Shown here: in pieces, positions 50,001 through 62,000 of the stretch | How positions within the stretch are numbered: position 1 is the first letter of the stretch | How the letters are laid out: every line of letters starts with the position of its first letter | Assembly (NCBI GenBank): GCA_014084085.1 | Contig: NPFB01000049.1 | Location: 25,659 to 89,658, forward strand | Direction of reading: 5' to 3' | Length of the DNA stretch: 64,000 nt | Source of the DNA: Hondaea fermentalgiana | Lineage: Eukaryota; Sar; Bigyra; Thraustochytrida; Thraustochytriidae | The notes under the pieces: generated by a model | What the model saw: only the letters and a program-made list of their open reading frames with translations | The model's database searches: none | Told to the model about the DNA's origin: nothing | Made by a program: the position numbers and the translations under genes

Positions 50001-53000
50001 GAGAGTCTCACGATTGATTCGACGAATCTTGGTGGAGATTTTACTCTGCAGTTCGACACCTCGAACGAGGCAGACTGTGAGCTTTGCAATGAGCACGTTG
50101 TCGCCACTACAGGCGTCATCGACCCGACAAGCCCGACAGATCTTGAAGACAAACTTTCTGCTCTGGCAAATATCGGAAGCGGTCAGGTCTCAGTAACACG
50201 GACCGATCAAGCCGATGGCGAAGGATACATCTTTACGGTAACGTTCTCGGGAGCAAATGTGCGTGGCAACGTGCCAGTTTTGACCGTGGGGACCGACAGT
50301 CTCACGGGCGATGGCCCAACGATTGCGGTCACCTCTGTGGACGGTCACTACTCTGGCTTTAAGCTTGAGTACGGTACATATGGAACGCCCCGTGAAACTC
50401 GTTGCATTCCCTGGGATGCCGACGCGGAGAGTGCCGACAAGCTTTCTGTCCAGTATGCGATCCAGCAACTGCTTGACTCGGGCGGCACCGATAATCTCGC
50501 TGTAAATGTGGCTCGAAACACGCACACTACTTCTGTGGCCGACTACGCCGTGACTTTCACCTCGCCATCAAGCCCTGAAGACCTCTCCCTCTCCTCGACT
50601 TCATGCGGTTCTACCTTTACTTGCGGTGGCTCTGCATGCAGCCCTGCAATCCCTGTGACGGTTGAATCGACGAATCTTGGCGGTACCTTCAAGCTCACTG
50701 CAGATACGACTGATTGCACATTGTGCACTGTAAAGACCAGCGAAACGACCGATCCTATCGACGTAACTGTGTCCGGCGACCTGGAGGCGAAGTTGAATGC
50801 ATTGTCAAATATTGTCGTGACGGTTACGGAGACTCCGCACGTCGGCGAGGAAGGCGAGGGTATTACATGGCGCATGGTCTTCAGTGATTCAAGCATGTCT
50901 GGCAATCTGCCTGCGGCTATGCTCACCGTTACAAGTAATGCGCTGACTGGTGATGCCGTTGCCCTTCCATTGAACCCCACCACGGAGGTTGAAGGAAATG
51001 AGATCGACCAACAGGGTACTTACACTATCCAATACGATGATACCTCGGCGTCGGTTGTGTTGATTGGGTCCGCGGAAGACTCGAGCAATATCCAAATTAA
51101 TGCTCCAGATGAGACTGCAGGTGATGGAACATCGATCAAGGAGAAGCTTGAGCTTATGGACAGCATGGTCGCTCCGATCGCAGTCATGAAAACGCTTCTG
51201 AACGACGGCGTCGGAGGTGTTCAGTACGATATCACCTTTATCGGCAACTCGGGCGATATGCCGACATTCTCTTGTGTTGGCGTTGGTCCATCTCTGGCTG
51301 TTGACGACCCCACGTATGGTACTTCCACTGGAACCAACATTCGCTACAGTGTTACAAAGACTTCCTTTGGCAACTTTATTGGTGGAACCTTTGATGTGAC
51401 TTGGGATGGTGGCAGTAACTCTGTGACTGTTGACTGGGACGAGACGCCAGAGAACCTCAAGTCAAAGCTCGAATCCCAGTATTCTGGCATGGGTACGCTT
51501 GGAGTCACACGGACTCAATATCGGCCTTCTCCGGATGATGACGACAGCTGGACTGGTGGTTACGTATGGACAATCGAGTACCAGACGCTAGCATCCGACG
51601 TGCAGCAGCTGGAAATTCATAGCGACTCAAGCTTGACGCATACAAATGTAGGAGCTTCCGTCAGCGCGCAACATACAGAAGAGAGGCCAGGCAACGAAGT
51701 CGGTGGCTTCTTTAAGCTCTCGCTTACGCACGGAGGGTCAACAGAAGAGACCGGATTTATCTCGGCAAACGCCGCCGAGGGGGACGTCGCGACTGCATTG
51801 AATGGGCTCAGCAATGTTGGCGCAAGTCAAGTCTCTGTGACTCGAAGCGCAACCGGCCCAGCTGGCGGATCGTCTTACACGATTACTTTCGAGGGAAGCG
51901 ATGTTGGAGGTGACGTCGCCGAGCTCACCGTGCCAGATACGTGCCAGAGCGTGCAGATGCTCTCTCTAGCCGCGGATGGCCCAGTGCAGAGCGGGACATA
52001 CAAAGTCACGTACAATGGCGACTCTACGAGTTGCTTGAGCTGGACTCTCTCACAATCGGACTTTCAGTCTGCGCTGCAAAGTACTTTTGGTGCCGACATT
52101 CCGTCTCTTTGGGTCTCGCGTTCTGGTGATGCGACAAGCTCGACGTCCTCTTACGGGTACACGTATACTGTGAACTTTGTTGATCCTGAATTTCCCACAT
52201 ACGACTTTGGCCTTGACTTCACGTCATGTGCTTCATTTGTCTGTGACACGACCGGAAATGTGTGCAATGAGCAGCTCTCGTGGTCACCGGTTGGCTCGTG
52301 CGATGAATTGACTGGAACAGGTGCTTCAATTGACGTTAGCACCCAAGTGAGCGGAAATGAGCTTGATGGTTCGTTTATCATCGAGTACCAAGGCGAGGAC
52401 ACAGCCCCGTTGTCGCACGCAATTTCCGCCAGTGACTTGAAAACTGCTTTGGAGCGCCATACATACATTGACGAGGTCGAAGTGTCGCGCACACAAGACG
52501 CGGCAATGGCTCAGACGCAAAGCTATGTTTGGTCAATCACCTTTGTAAATGGTGCTCAGCATGATGGCACGGACCATGGAAATGACAACTGGGACTCTGG
52601 TTTCTCGACGGCTTGGGGCCAGAATGTCGGTGACATTCCGCTCCTTGGTTGTAATGCTGGAGGACTTCAGGCCAAGACGGTGGCCCAATCGGTTTCTTGC
52701 GTTCCTGCCGAGTTTTTAGCGGGTAGTTTGCCGCTCTCTGGAAGCTTCACGGTCACACTCGATTCTACGAACTCGGACTTTATGTACGTTAAGGCCTCGC
52801 ATACGTCCGGTGCGATTGCGCACAATGCACCCTCTTCAGCTGCCAATGCAGCACTCACGTCGCGAGCCGGAGAGAGCATCGAAGAAATACTTGAGGCGAT
52901 GGCGAATATCGGAGATGTCGTCGTAATTCGGGATGATGTCGACTTGCACCACGCCGGTCCCGGACAGGCTGGTGCTTATCGCTGGTCAATCACCTTTCTC

Positions 53001-56000
53001 CAGGATGTATGCACCCCCGGAGACGCTGTGTGTTTGAGCGCGGGAGATATTCCGGACCTCGTTCCAAATGATGGGTCTTTGATCGGGACCAATGCTGCCG
53101 TTACCGTCAATGAAGTTCTCAAGGGCAACATTATGCGCGGCACCTTTGTGATGCAGCTTGGCAGCATCGATTCGCTACCACTGTCGTGGGACGCAAGCGC
53201 GACCGAGGTCAAGGCCGCTCTCGAGGCACTTCCTGAAGTCACTAGTGTGGACGTCACTTCGGCGCGAGTCAGCAAATATGGAGCGCGATACTGGTCCGTT
53301 CGCTTCACCGAAAATCCCGGAGAGACACCTCCAGGTGCTGGTGACAGACCTGATATCACCCTTGATACAACGTTTATGATCGAAACAGACACCGGGTCGA
53401 ACACAATGGTCTTTTCTGTCGACGAAGACCAGGCCGGATCGACAAGTCTTTCGGGCGATTTCACGCTCGAGCTCCCTGACACTTCGGACATTCTCCGCAC
53501 GATTAACTTCGATGCTGATCCTGTCGAGGTAGAGCGAAAGCTTCGTGAGATCGATCCTCTCATGGACGTGCGGGTCACACGGGAAGTTTACCCGTCTCCC
53601 GGTGCAGGCGGTTGGGGCGCCGTCGCCACCTCAGATGGCGAAGTGGGCGGTTACCTCTGGCGCATTTACTTCCTTCGAAACCCTGGCGTTTTTGAGGGAG
53701 AGACGTGGCCACCTGGATCGGGCGATGTTTCCACACTGGCGTGGACAAGCTCGGGTCTTGGCGGGACCGGCGCCGCCGTGGCGGCTGACCAGACACAAGC
53801 TGGAAGCACCCCGCTTTCGGGATACTTTCGAATCTCCTACGATGGACAAGAGACGGACGCGCTTTCCTATGACATTAGCGCGACGGATATCAAGACGCAA
53901 CTCGAACTCATTGACAGCATCGGTGCAGTCAGCACTCATCGCTCGCTCGCGATGATGGAACCATTGCCAGGAACCGTCACTGTGGAGAAGGGCATCGCAT
54001 ACATGGACGCGACGGCTGACCTGTGGTCACATATCTCTCGTGGGGACATTGTACGTATTGGTGGTGCTGATGGTCTCGGCCTTAACGGCATTAATGACAT
54101 TGGCGTCACAGGAGACGAACTCATCACGCAGGGCACGGGATCGATGACCGTAGGATCCGCTACTGTGACCACGAGCGCGAACCTGCGCCCGTACATTGCC
54201 GAGCTCGACTACGTCCGCATCGATAATGGTGTGTATCAGGTGCTCAGCACAGGCGTCGAGATCCAATCTGTGGCCATCGGCAATTCGCCGACAGCTGGCG
54301 GATACACGCTTCAATATCTGGACGAGACGACCACGTGCTTGAGCTTTGATGCTACCGCGGCAGATGTTGAGGCCGCCATTGAATTTCTGGACGGCATTGA
54401 TGACGTTATTGTCACTCGCGAGTACATCACTGGCGATGGTTACTTGTACTCCGTCTTCTTTGTTGGCGACAATTTCGACGGCGACGTTGATGATCTGACA
54501 GCCGCTCTCGGAGATCCCGGCTGTGCAGCGCTCGATAACTCTGGCACCGTCACACCAACAGAAGTCCAAGCTGGCACTGCCGCGAATACGCTGACGCTTG
54601 ATCGGGTTTTTGCAGGCGAGACAAACGCAGACGCATACATTTACGCTGTCCCTCCGACGTTTTCCATTCTCAACGAAGGCGTCGAGATTCAAGAGCTTTC
54701 TGTGACAACGGCTTCCGGCACTGGAACGCTGACGGGTGGCCAATTCAAGATTTACGATGCTAGCCACACGGGTGGCACTTCTTGCCTCTCTTACCAGGCC
54801 TCTGAAAGCGAGGTACAGGATGCAATTGAAAGCCTTCACTCCACATCGAGTGGTGATGTCCGCGTGACCCGACGCCTTGCAAGTGCGTCAGAGCCTAGCG
54901 CAGGCTATGTGTACTCCATTTACTTTGAAGGGAGCACATACGCAGGAGACCGAGAGCAGCTTCAGCTCACAGAGACAGGGTGCACAGCCTTGACGCCAGA
55001 CAGTCTTCTTCAAGAATCTACCATTGTTGAGGGTGATACCACCTTGGCGGGCCCGCTCCGTAAAGAAGTTCAGCGCATCACGCTCACAGACCCGCTTCGT
55101 ACGCAATCTTTTACATTGCAGCTTGCAGATATCTCTGCGCCAGAGACCTTCGACTTCACCTACAACGGCGCTGCGTACGGAACCTGTCTCAGTACAGATA
55201 CCAGCGAAATTGATATGCAGACGGCAATTGAGGCTAGGACCGGGGGGGGGACAGTGACAAGCGTGACGCGATCCACAACATCGTCAACTGTAACGTACAC
55301 GGTTGTCTTTGCTAGCGCGAGTGGTCTTTACCCTCTTCAGATCATCGAGGGCAGCTGCACCTGGACAAATATGGTTGATGTCCGAACAAGCCCTGGCAAT
55401 CTCGGATCGGGTATGACTGTCACCTTTGATACAACGTCTTGCAGCATGTGCACAGTCAAGGGTAGCTACACGAGTGGCGCAATCGATCCAACCCTGGACC
55501 ATGGGCCGAGCTCACTGGTGGAGCAGCTCTATGCACTTCCAAACATTGGCGCCTATCAAGTAGAAGTCTCGCGCACGGACGCATCTGCAAGCGACGTAAC
55601 TGAGGAAGGTTCAACCTGGGATATCACCTTTGTGGGCGATGCAGTGATGGGCGATGTTCCTCAGCTAATCGCGAATCAGGGTTCACTCGTTGGCGACAAC
55701 CTTGTTCTCAACTACGAGACACTTACGGAAGGCACGGAGAATCGTGTGTACCTCGGCGCGGTAACACGGGTGGACGGGGAGGTCCTGAGTGGCGATGCAA
55801 ACGTTCCTGCAACGTATTCCGGCTGGTCTCGATCTGGACTCACGGTATACAAGGTTTCTGGGCACCGCTGGACAGTAAACTTTGGCACAAACCTCGGCGA
55901 TCTTGATGATTTGACGAGCGACGTGAGCAACCTTTATGGCTCTGATGCTGATGTGCTCAGTTTCGAAGCCATCAAGGGCGTTCTTCCCGACGCATACACT

Positions 56001-59000
56001 GTCACTGGACTCGATACGGGTCTCCCATACGCCTTCCGTGTGGCTCTTCGGAATAGTCTTGGCCTTGGGGCCTTTTCGACAGAGAACCCTGTCGAATACC
56101 CTCGTGGGGTCCCGGCGCCTCCTGTTCCTTTGGCGGTAGACATTGCTCTTCACCAAGACGAGATTCAGCGGGTAACTCTTGCAGCTTCGCACATTGATGA
56201 AATTCAGACCATCACAACGGGCTGCACCGATTTGCGTGAGGTGCAAACGATCCAGACGACTAGCTCGAGCAGCATCTCAACTGGAACAATTGTACTTTCA
56301 TTCACAGGAGAAGTGAATGGCGTAAGTCACACATTTACCACAGCACAGGAAAAGCAGGTCGTACGTCTCTATCAGAGCTCCGGCGATGGTGGGGCTGCAA
56401 CAGTGGGCGGTTTCCGTCTCGAGTACAATTCAGCTACAACGGCAACTTGTTTGAACCATGATGCTACTGAAGCTGAAGTCGAGTCAGCACTGGAGAGCCT
56501 CGCCGGTATCACTGACGTGAAGGTGGTTCGAACCTGGGTTGCGGCAGATGCAGGTTACTCCTTCACAGTCGTCTTTGTTGACCCTGTATCCCCAAGTTAC
56601 GACATCACGGTTGCCAATGGACCGGGCAGTGGTTCGGCGTGCAAGGCGTGGGTGCCACTGACAAACACGTATGCAAGTGCTGTGAGCGTCTTAGATGCAG
56701 CTGGCGAGGACTTGTCATTTGATATGACAGCTGCAGAGCTCCAAGCCGAGCTCGAAAAGTTGCCCAATGTCTTTGGCGTCCATACGCAACGTTCAATTGC
56801 TGACGAATTTGGCGGCTTTCTTTGGACTGTTGCTTTCGAAGGCAATGGTGGAAATCTTGTAGAGATGTCATGCGCCGCTGGCGGGGGCTTCGATGGTGAT
56901 GCCTGTACTGTGCAGACGATCTCGAACGGCAACGAGATCGGCGGATTCTACACGCTCACTTTCGGTTCCGCCACAACCTCAAATTTGCAATACGATGCAT
57001 CTGCAAATGATGTGAAGCTGGCAATTGAGGCTCTGAATGGAGGCAACACCCATAGTGTTGATGTCACACGAAGCACGGTGGATGCGGCGACAAATGCATA
57101 TGTATGGTCGGTCACTTTTACCTCTGACATTGGAGATCTCGGGGCTATGACATCTGTCAGCTCTCTGACAGGATCTGGCGCAGTGGTCACCATTGACGAG
57201 TTACAAAAGGGTAACTGGCTGTCTGGCGAGTTCACCTTGAGCTACCAGCATGCGACAACGTCTGCTATTGCGTATGATGCGAGCGCTGCGGACATCCAGA
57301 CTGCCTTGGAGGCCTTGAGCACGGTCAAGTCGGTCGATGTTTCAGAGACGACGACAGATTCGCAGCGCGGCCGATCGTGGCTCGTGACCTTTACGAGTCC
57401 AAGCAACGGCGGCGACCTCGACGCTCTAACAGGGTCTTCGACGCTCCTCACAGGGGTCGGTAAAACCGTCTTGGTGGAGGAGGTACAAAAGGGCTCGGAA
57501 GCGACTGGCTCCCAGGCCTCGATCACCTTTGATGCCTCAACGGACGATGGCGGGGAGTCCGTCTCGGGCTACCGTGTCGAGGTTGACACGGTCGGTACTT
57601 TTGACTCAGGTAATGGCCAGTGGTTCATGCTCGAAGACTCCCAGATGCTCTATGGAACACAAGAAGTGCTCGTGTCAGCGTCACCTCGAGACGAAGTGCA
57701 AGAAGTTCGCATCTACAAGCCCTCTGTTGTGCAGACAATCAGCGTTGCTGCTGACACCCAAATCACTGCGGGTGAGTACGTTCTTTCATACAATAGTAGA
57801 ACTACAGCGTGTATCGCCTGGGATGCTGATACTACGACGATGGCGAATGCGATCCAAGACGCGGTTTTGGCCTACGATTCCAGCTTTACGACGCCGTCGG
57901 TGTCGGTCACGCGAACTCCGACTGCAACCGGGCACGACTACGAGGTGACATTTGCCGAAACTTCGGACATCTTTCAGCTGCAGGTGGACTCTGTGGGCGT
58001 GACCGCTTGCAGCGAAGACTTTGCATGCTCTGGCGCCTGTGGTAGTGGATCGCTCGTCTCCGTCACGCCGGAACCTGTGACTGGCTCGCTGGTCTTGAGC
58101 TGGGATACGAGTAGCGACTGTGAACTGTGCTTCTTCCAGGGCGTTGCAGATACGACCGGATCGATTGACGTATCTGACACCAGCGCTTTAGCAACGGAGC
58201 TCGAGCAGTTGACCAACATTCGTGCTGGCGGAGTCACAGTGAACGTTGTTCAACACTCTGGCGCGATCGGTCATGGTATGACGTATGAGGTTACATTTTC
58301 TGGAGGAGCCGTTCAAGGAAACGTGCCGGAGCTTACGATTGACTCGTCATCCATTGCCGACGCGACGGTGGAGATTGCGACGACTCAGCAAGGCGAAGAG
58401 CTCAGCGGAAGCTTTTCTCTCATTTATGGGGGTGACGAAACCGAGGAGCTCGCCTTTGACGCAACGGCGGACGAGGTGCGCGACGCTTTGGAAGCGCTTC
58501 CGGGTCTCGAGACGGTCTCGGTGAGCCGATCCACAGCTATGGAGGCTTTGCCAGGATTGGTGACAACCGTGCAAGGCACCGCGACAATCACAACCTCGTC
58601 GGACATGGGTGTGTCTCGGGGCGAGGTGATTCGTATCAAGGATGAGATCTTCTCTGTCGCCCGCACGGGGACCTTGGACGCGTCAATGGTACCTCTGAGC
58701 ACGGAGGGCGACTACACGTTGGCGGCACTGTACGCAGGTCTCAGTGAGAGCGGAATCCAGGCGTATCGGCAGACTGCAGGATATGTGTACACGGTGACAA
58801 TTGAGCTCGCGGCGAGTGGGGCGAGCCCGGGTCCAATTACCGCTGCGCGTCATGCGCTCGCACCGAACTCTGCTGAGGTACGTATTCGCGGCGGCCAAGC
58901 ATTCACGTTCGATACGGACGAGGGTAAATACTTTGGCTGCGACAAGTGCTTCTTTATGCCAAACCTGCAGGCAGGCACAACTTACCATGTGCGACTGCAG

Positions 59001-62000
59001 GCTCGCAACTCCATGGGCCTCTCGAGTTATAGCTCCACCATGACAGTGGTCCCGATGGAACTGCCCTCGACCCCTCAAAATGTTTACTTGAGCACCGTGT
59101 CAAGCACGGCTCTCTTGGTCGAGTTTGAACCGGGCGTCAGCGACGGCGGCGATGAGATTGTGGGATACGAGGTGCAATACGATACCTCGTCAGACTTTAG
59201 CACGGCTGAGATTGTGACAGTTGGACAAAGCGCCATTCAGGGCTCTCCGCCGTATCACGCTTTTGTGACGGACTTGAGTGTTGCGACCGAGTACTTTGTT
59301 CGGGTGGCTGCGTTGAACAGCGTGCCTCGGCAGATTGTGGATCCGGAACTCAATGCGCCCAATTACGGGTACAATACGAACTGGCAGACCTCGACTCCCG
59401 AGTCGATTCTCACGGCCGACCAGCCCCCTCTCGCGCCCTTTGACGTGGACGTTTCGCTGGTTTCAGGCAGTGTCATCCGCGTCATTACTACATCACCGGA
59501 CCGCGATGGTGGTGTCGAGCTCACAAAGCTCCGCATCGAGTGGGACACAAGTAGCACGTTTCAGTCGCTCGAGGGCAACCTTCCTCTCTGCTCGACGGAG
59601 CAAACCATTGCGGGCAACGACAACTTGCGTGTGTTGACACTCGTCCCTAAACGCTGGGTCTTTGACATCGGTGCGACCACCATCATTCATGCGTTGACGG
59701 GACTCGTGTGCGATCCCCTCGAAGAGGGCACCTCGTACTATGTGCGAGTCGCTGCTTACAATGGTGTCGGCGAATCCGGCTACGGCGAGTACTACACAAC
59801 AGCTGTCCCCGTGGCACCAAAACAAGCACCTGCCGCGCCAACGAGCCTTGAGGCTACGGTTGTTGAGGAACAGGACACGCCCATCACGAGCGTTCATGTC
59901 GAATGGGAGGCTCCGGCCGACGAGGGCGGTAGCCCGGTTACAAGCTACCGTATCGAATGGTACACAATGGAGCCGATTTATGAGGTGCAAACGTTGACTA
60001 TCGTGAACTCGATTGCTGGGGAGACAGATGGAACATTTTCCTTGCTCTTCAACGGAGCAGCTACAGCAGCAATCCAGCATGACGTGAGCGCAGCAGATAT
60101 GCGTCTTGCGCTCATGAATGTGAACTCGTGGGGCTCGATTGGTCACATCGAGGTGTCTCGAAGTGCGATCACGGACAAGGGCTACCGCTGGGACATTACA
60201 TTTGCTGATGAGTCAATGAACCCAGGAAATCAGCCCCCGCTTCTCATTGACGCACAGAATCTTAACGCCAACAGCGGAGCCTTGAGCTACGCTATTACCG
60301 AGAATACGATTGGATCGCGAAGTGCTGGCAACAAGGAGGTCCAGAAGATCGAGACGAGCGCCAGCGCTGGAGCTACTGCGATTCAGGGCTACTTTCGACT
60401 TTCCCTCGACGGAGCGGCGTGGTCGCCTCTCATTGCGCATGACGCCAGTGCTGCGGATCTTGAAGATGCTCTGGAATCTTTGGTGTCCGTGGGTCGCGTC
60501 ACGTGTTCGCGATCAAGCGTGGGTGCAGCTGGGGCGTACACTTGGCACGTTACTTTTGACACGCTTGGATCGCAGACGAGCTGGGATATTTCCGAGCTGC
60601 AGGTGGATGCGAGTTCGCTTGGCACCGATGATGATGACCTTTATAGCGCGTCTGCCACGGTTTCGGATGGCGACAATGCTGTGAACAACATGAACGCGTC
60701 GCCTCCGTCGAACTCGGACTCTACCATTGCTTGCCCAACGTGTGTCATCGGCGAGACGCCATCCTCATTTGCCTATGCTGTCATTTCCTCTGATGCGGCA
60801 GTGCACGAATACGACATTGAAGGTTTGGTCACTGGCGTAGAATACAAGATTCGAGTCGTCGCGGCAAACGAGCGTGGCTACGGTACAATGTCATCTACAG
60901 TGAGCCAGACACCACCACTCCAGGTCCCGAGCGCGCCAACGGACGTCGCTCTCGCGGTCAAGGACGGCGATTCGTCCGCCCTGGAGATTTCCTTCAATCC
61001 GCCAACGAGCGACGGTGGCGACGAGGTGGTCAAGTATGCCGTGCAGTTTGACACGGAAGCAGGATTCAATTCTCCGGCCAGTGCCGGCTTCGCGGGTACA
61101 ATGCAGCTTCGCTGCCCTAACTTTCCAGTGCTGGAGGTGATCACTGTGGAGACGGTACCAAATACGAACGGGGAGGAGATCCAGTCGGGCTTTTTCGAGC
61201 TTGAACTTGGCTATGGAGGCATGACATCGTCGGTCACAAACCCTGCTGCCGTGAGCTTTGAGGCGGAAGCAATGGCTGATGAGGAGGATGGAAACTCAGG
61301 CCGCGTATACTGTGTTGACACATCGCTTTCAATTTGTAACATCAATGGTGCGACCAGTCGCTACGACCAAGGTTCGATGCAGTCACACATTGAAGCGATG
61401 GCATCATCGCTTGGACTTACCGGCGGCGTTTCTGTCACGCGGACAACCAAGGCCAGCAACGCAGGTTACGTTTGGACCATCACGTTCCTCGATACGGTCA
61501 ACGGCATCACGCTGACATCTCCCACGGCAGCCATTACGACGAACGGGGCGAACGGCGGAGCGACTGTCTCGATCAATACGATGACGTCCGGGGCAACGTA
61601 TTCGGCATGCACTGGAACTCACACCATCGAGGGCTTGACGCAAGGCAGGACGTACTTTGCGCGTGTATTTGCGTACAACTCGGTGGGATACAGTGTCGGA
61701 GCTGCGGCGTCAGCAGGAACGAAACCGATGAAGGTGCCCGCTCCGCCGACGGATGTGAGGTTGAGCGTGCTGAGTGGAACATCGCTACGTGTGGTGTTTT
61801 CTCCCGATGATGATGGCGGTGACACGATCACCAAGTACCTCATTGAGTACGACACGGAATCGACCTTTGACACGGTCAACAAACAGCAAAAGGAGCATCT
61901 CTATCTGGAAGGAGGCGCGCCGTTCTCGGTGTCACTGACGCAGCTGACGATGGGTCAGCTGTACTATGTGCGAGTCGCTGCGTACAACTCGCAGGGTTAC

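Larger units (their letters stand above)
48396..56108 (+). other. One FN3 domain split by a 7.4-kb insertion
   Basis: The first half VPPKPTDVTATVISESSV with LESLEVEWDPSTSFDSL ends near 48543. The second half, DAYTVTGLDTGLPYAFRVAL and NSLGLGAFSTENP, begins at 55989. About 2,480 residues of EVQ modules, GD elements and 13-mer arrays lie between; no other unpaired FN3 half is seen in the interval. Confidence 0.75.

Noticed and set aside
27048..54045. R-G-D tripeptides (about 27050, 39060, 39967, 42396, 54038) as integrin-binding sites
   Set aside because: They fall at a buried-looking conserved position of the GD element, which varies to E-G-D, A-G-D or R-G-E in other copies, so the motif is structural.
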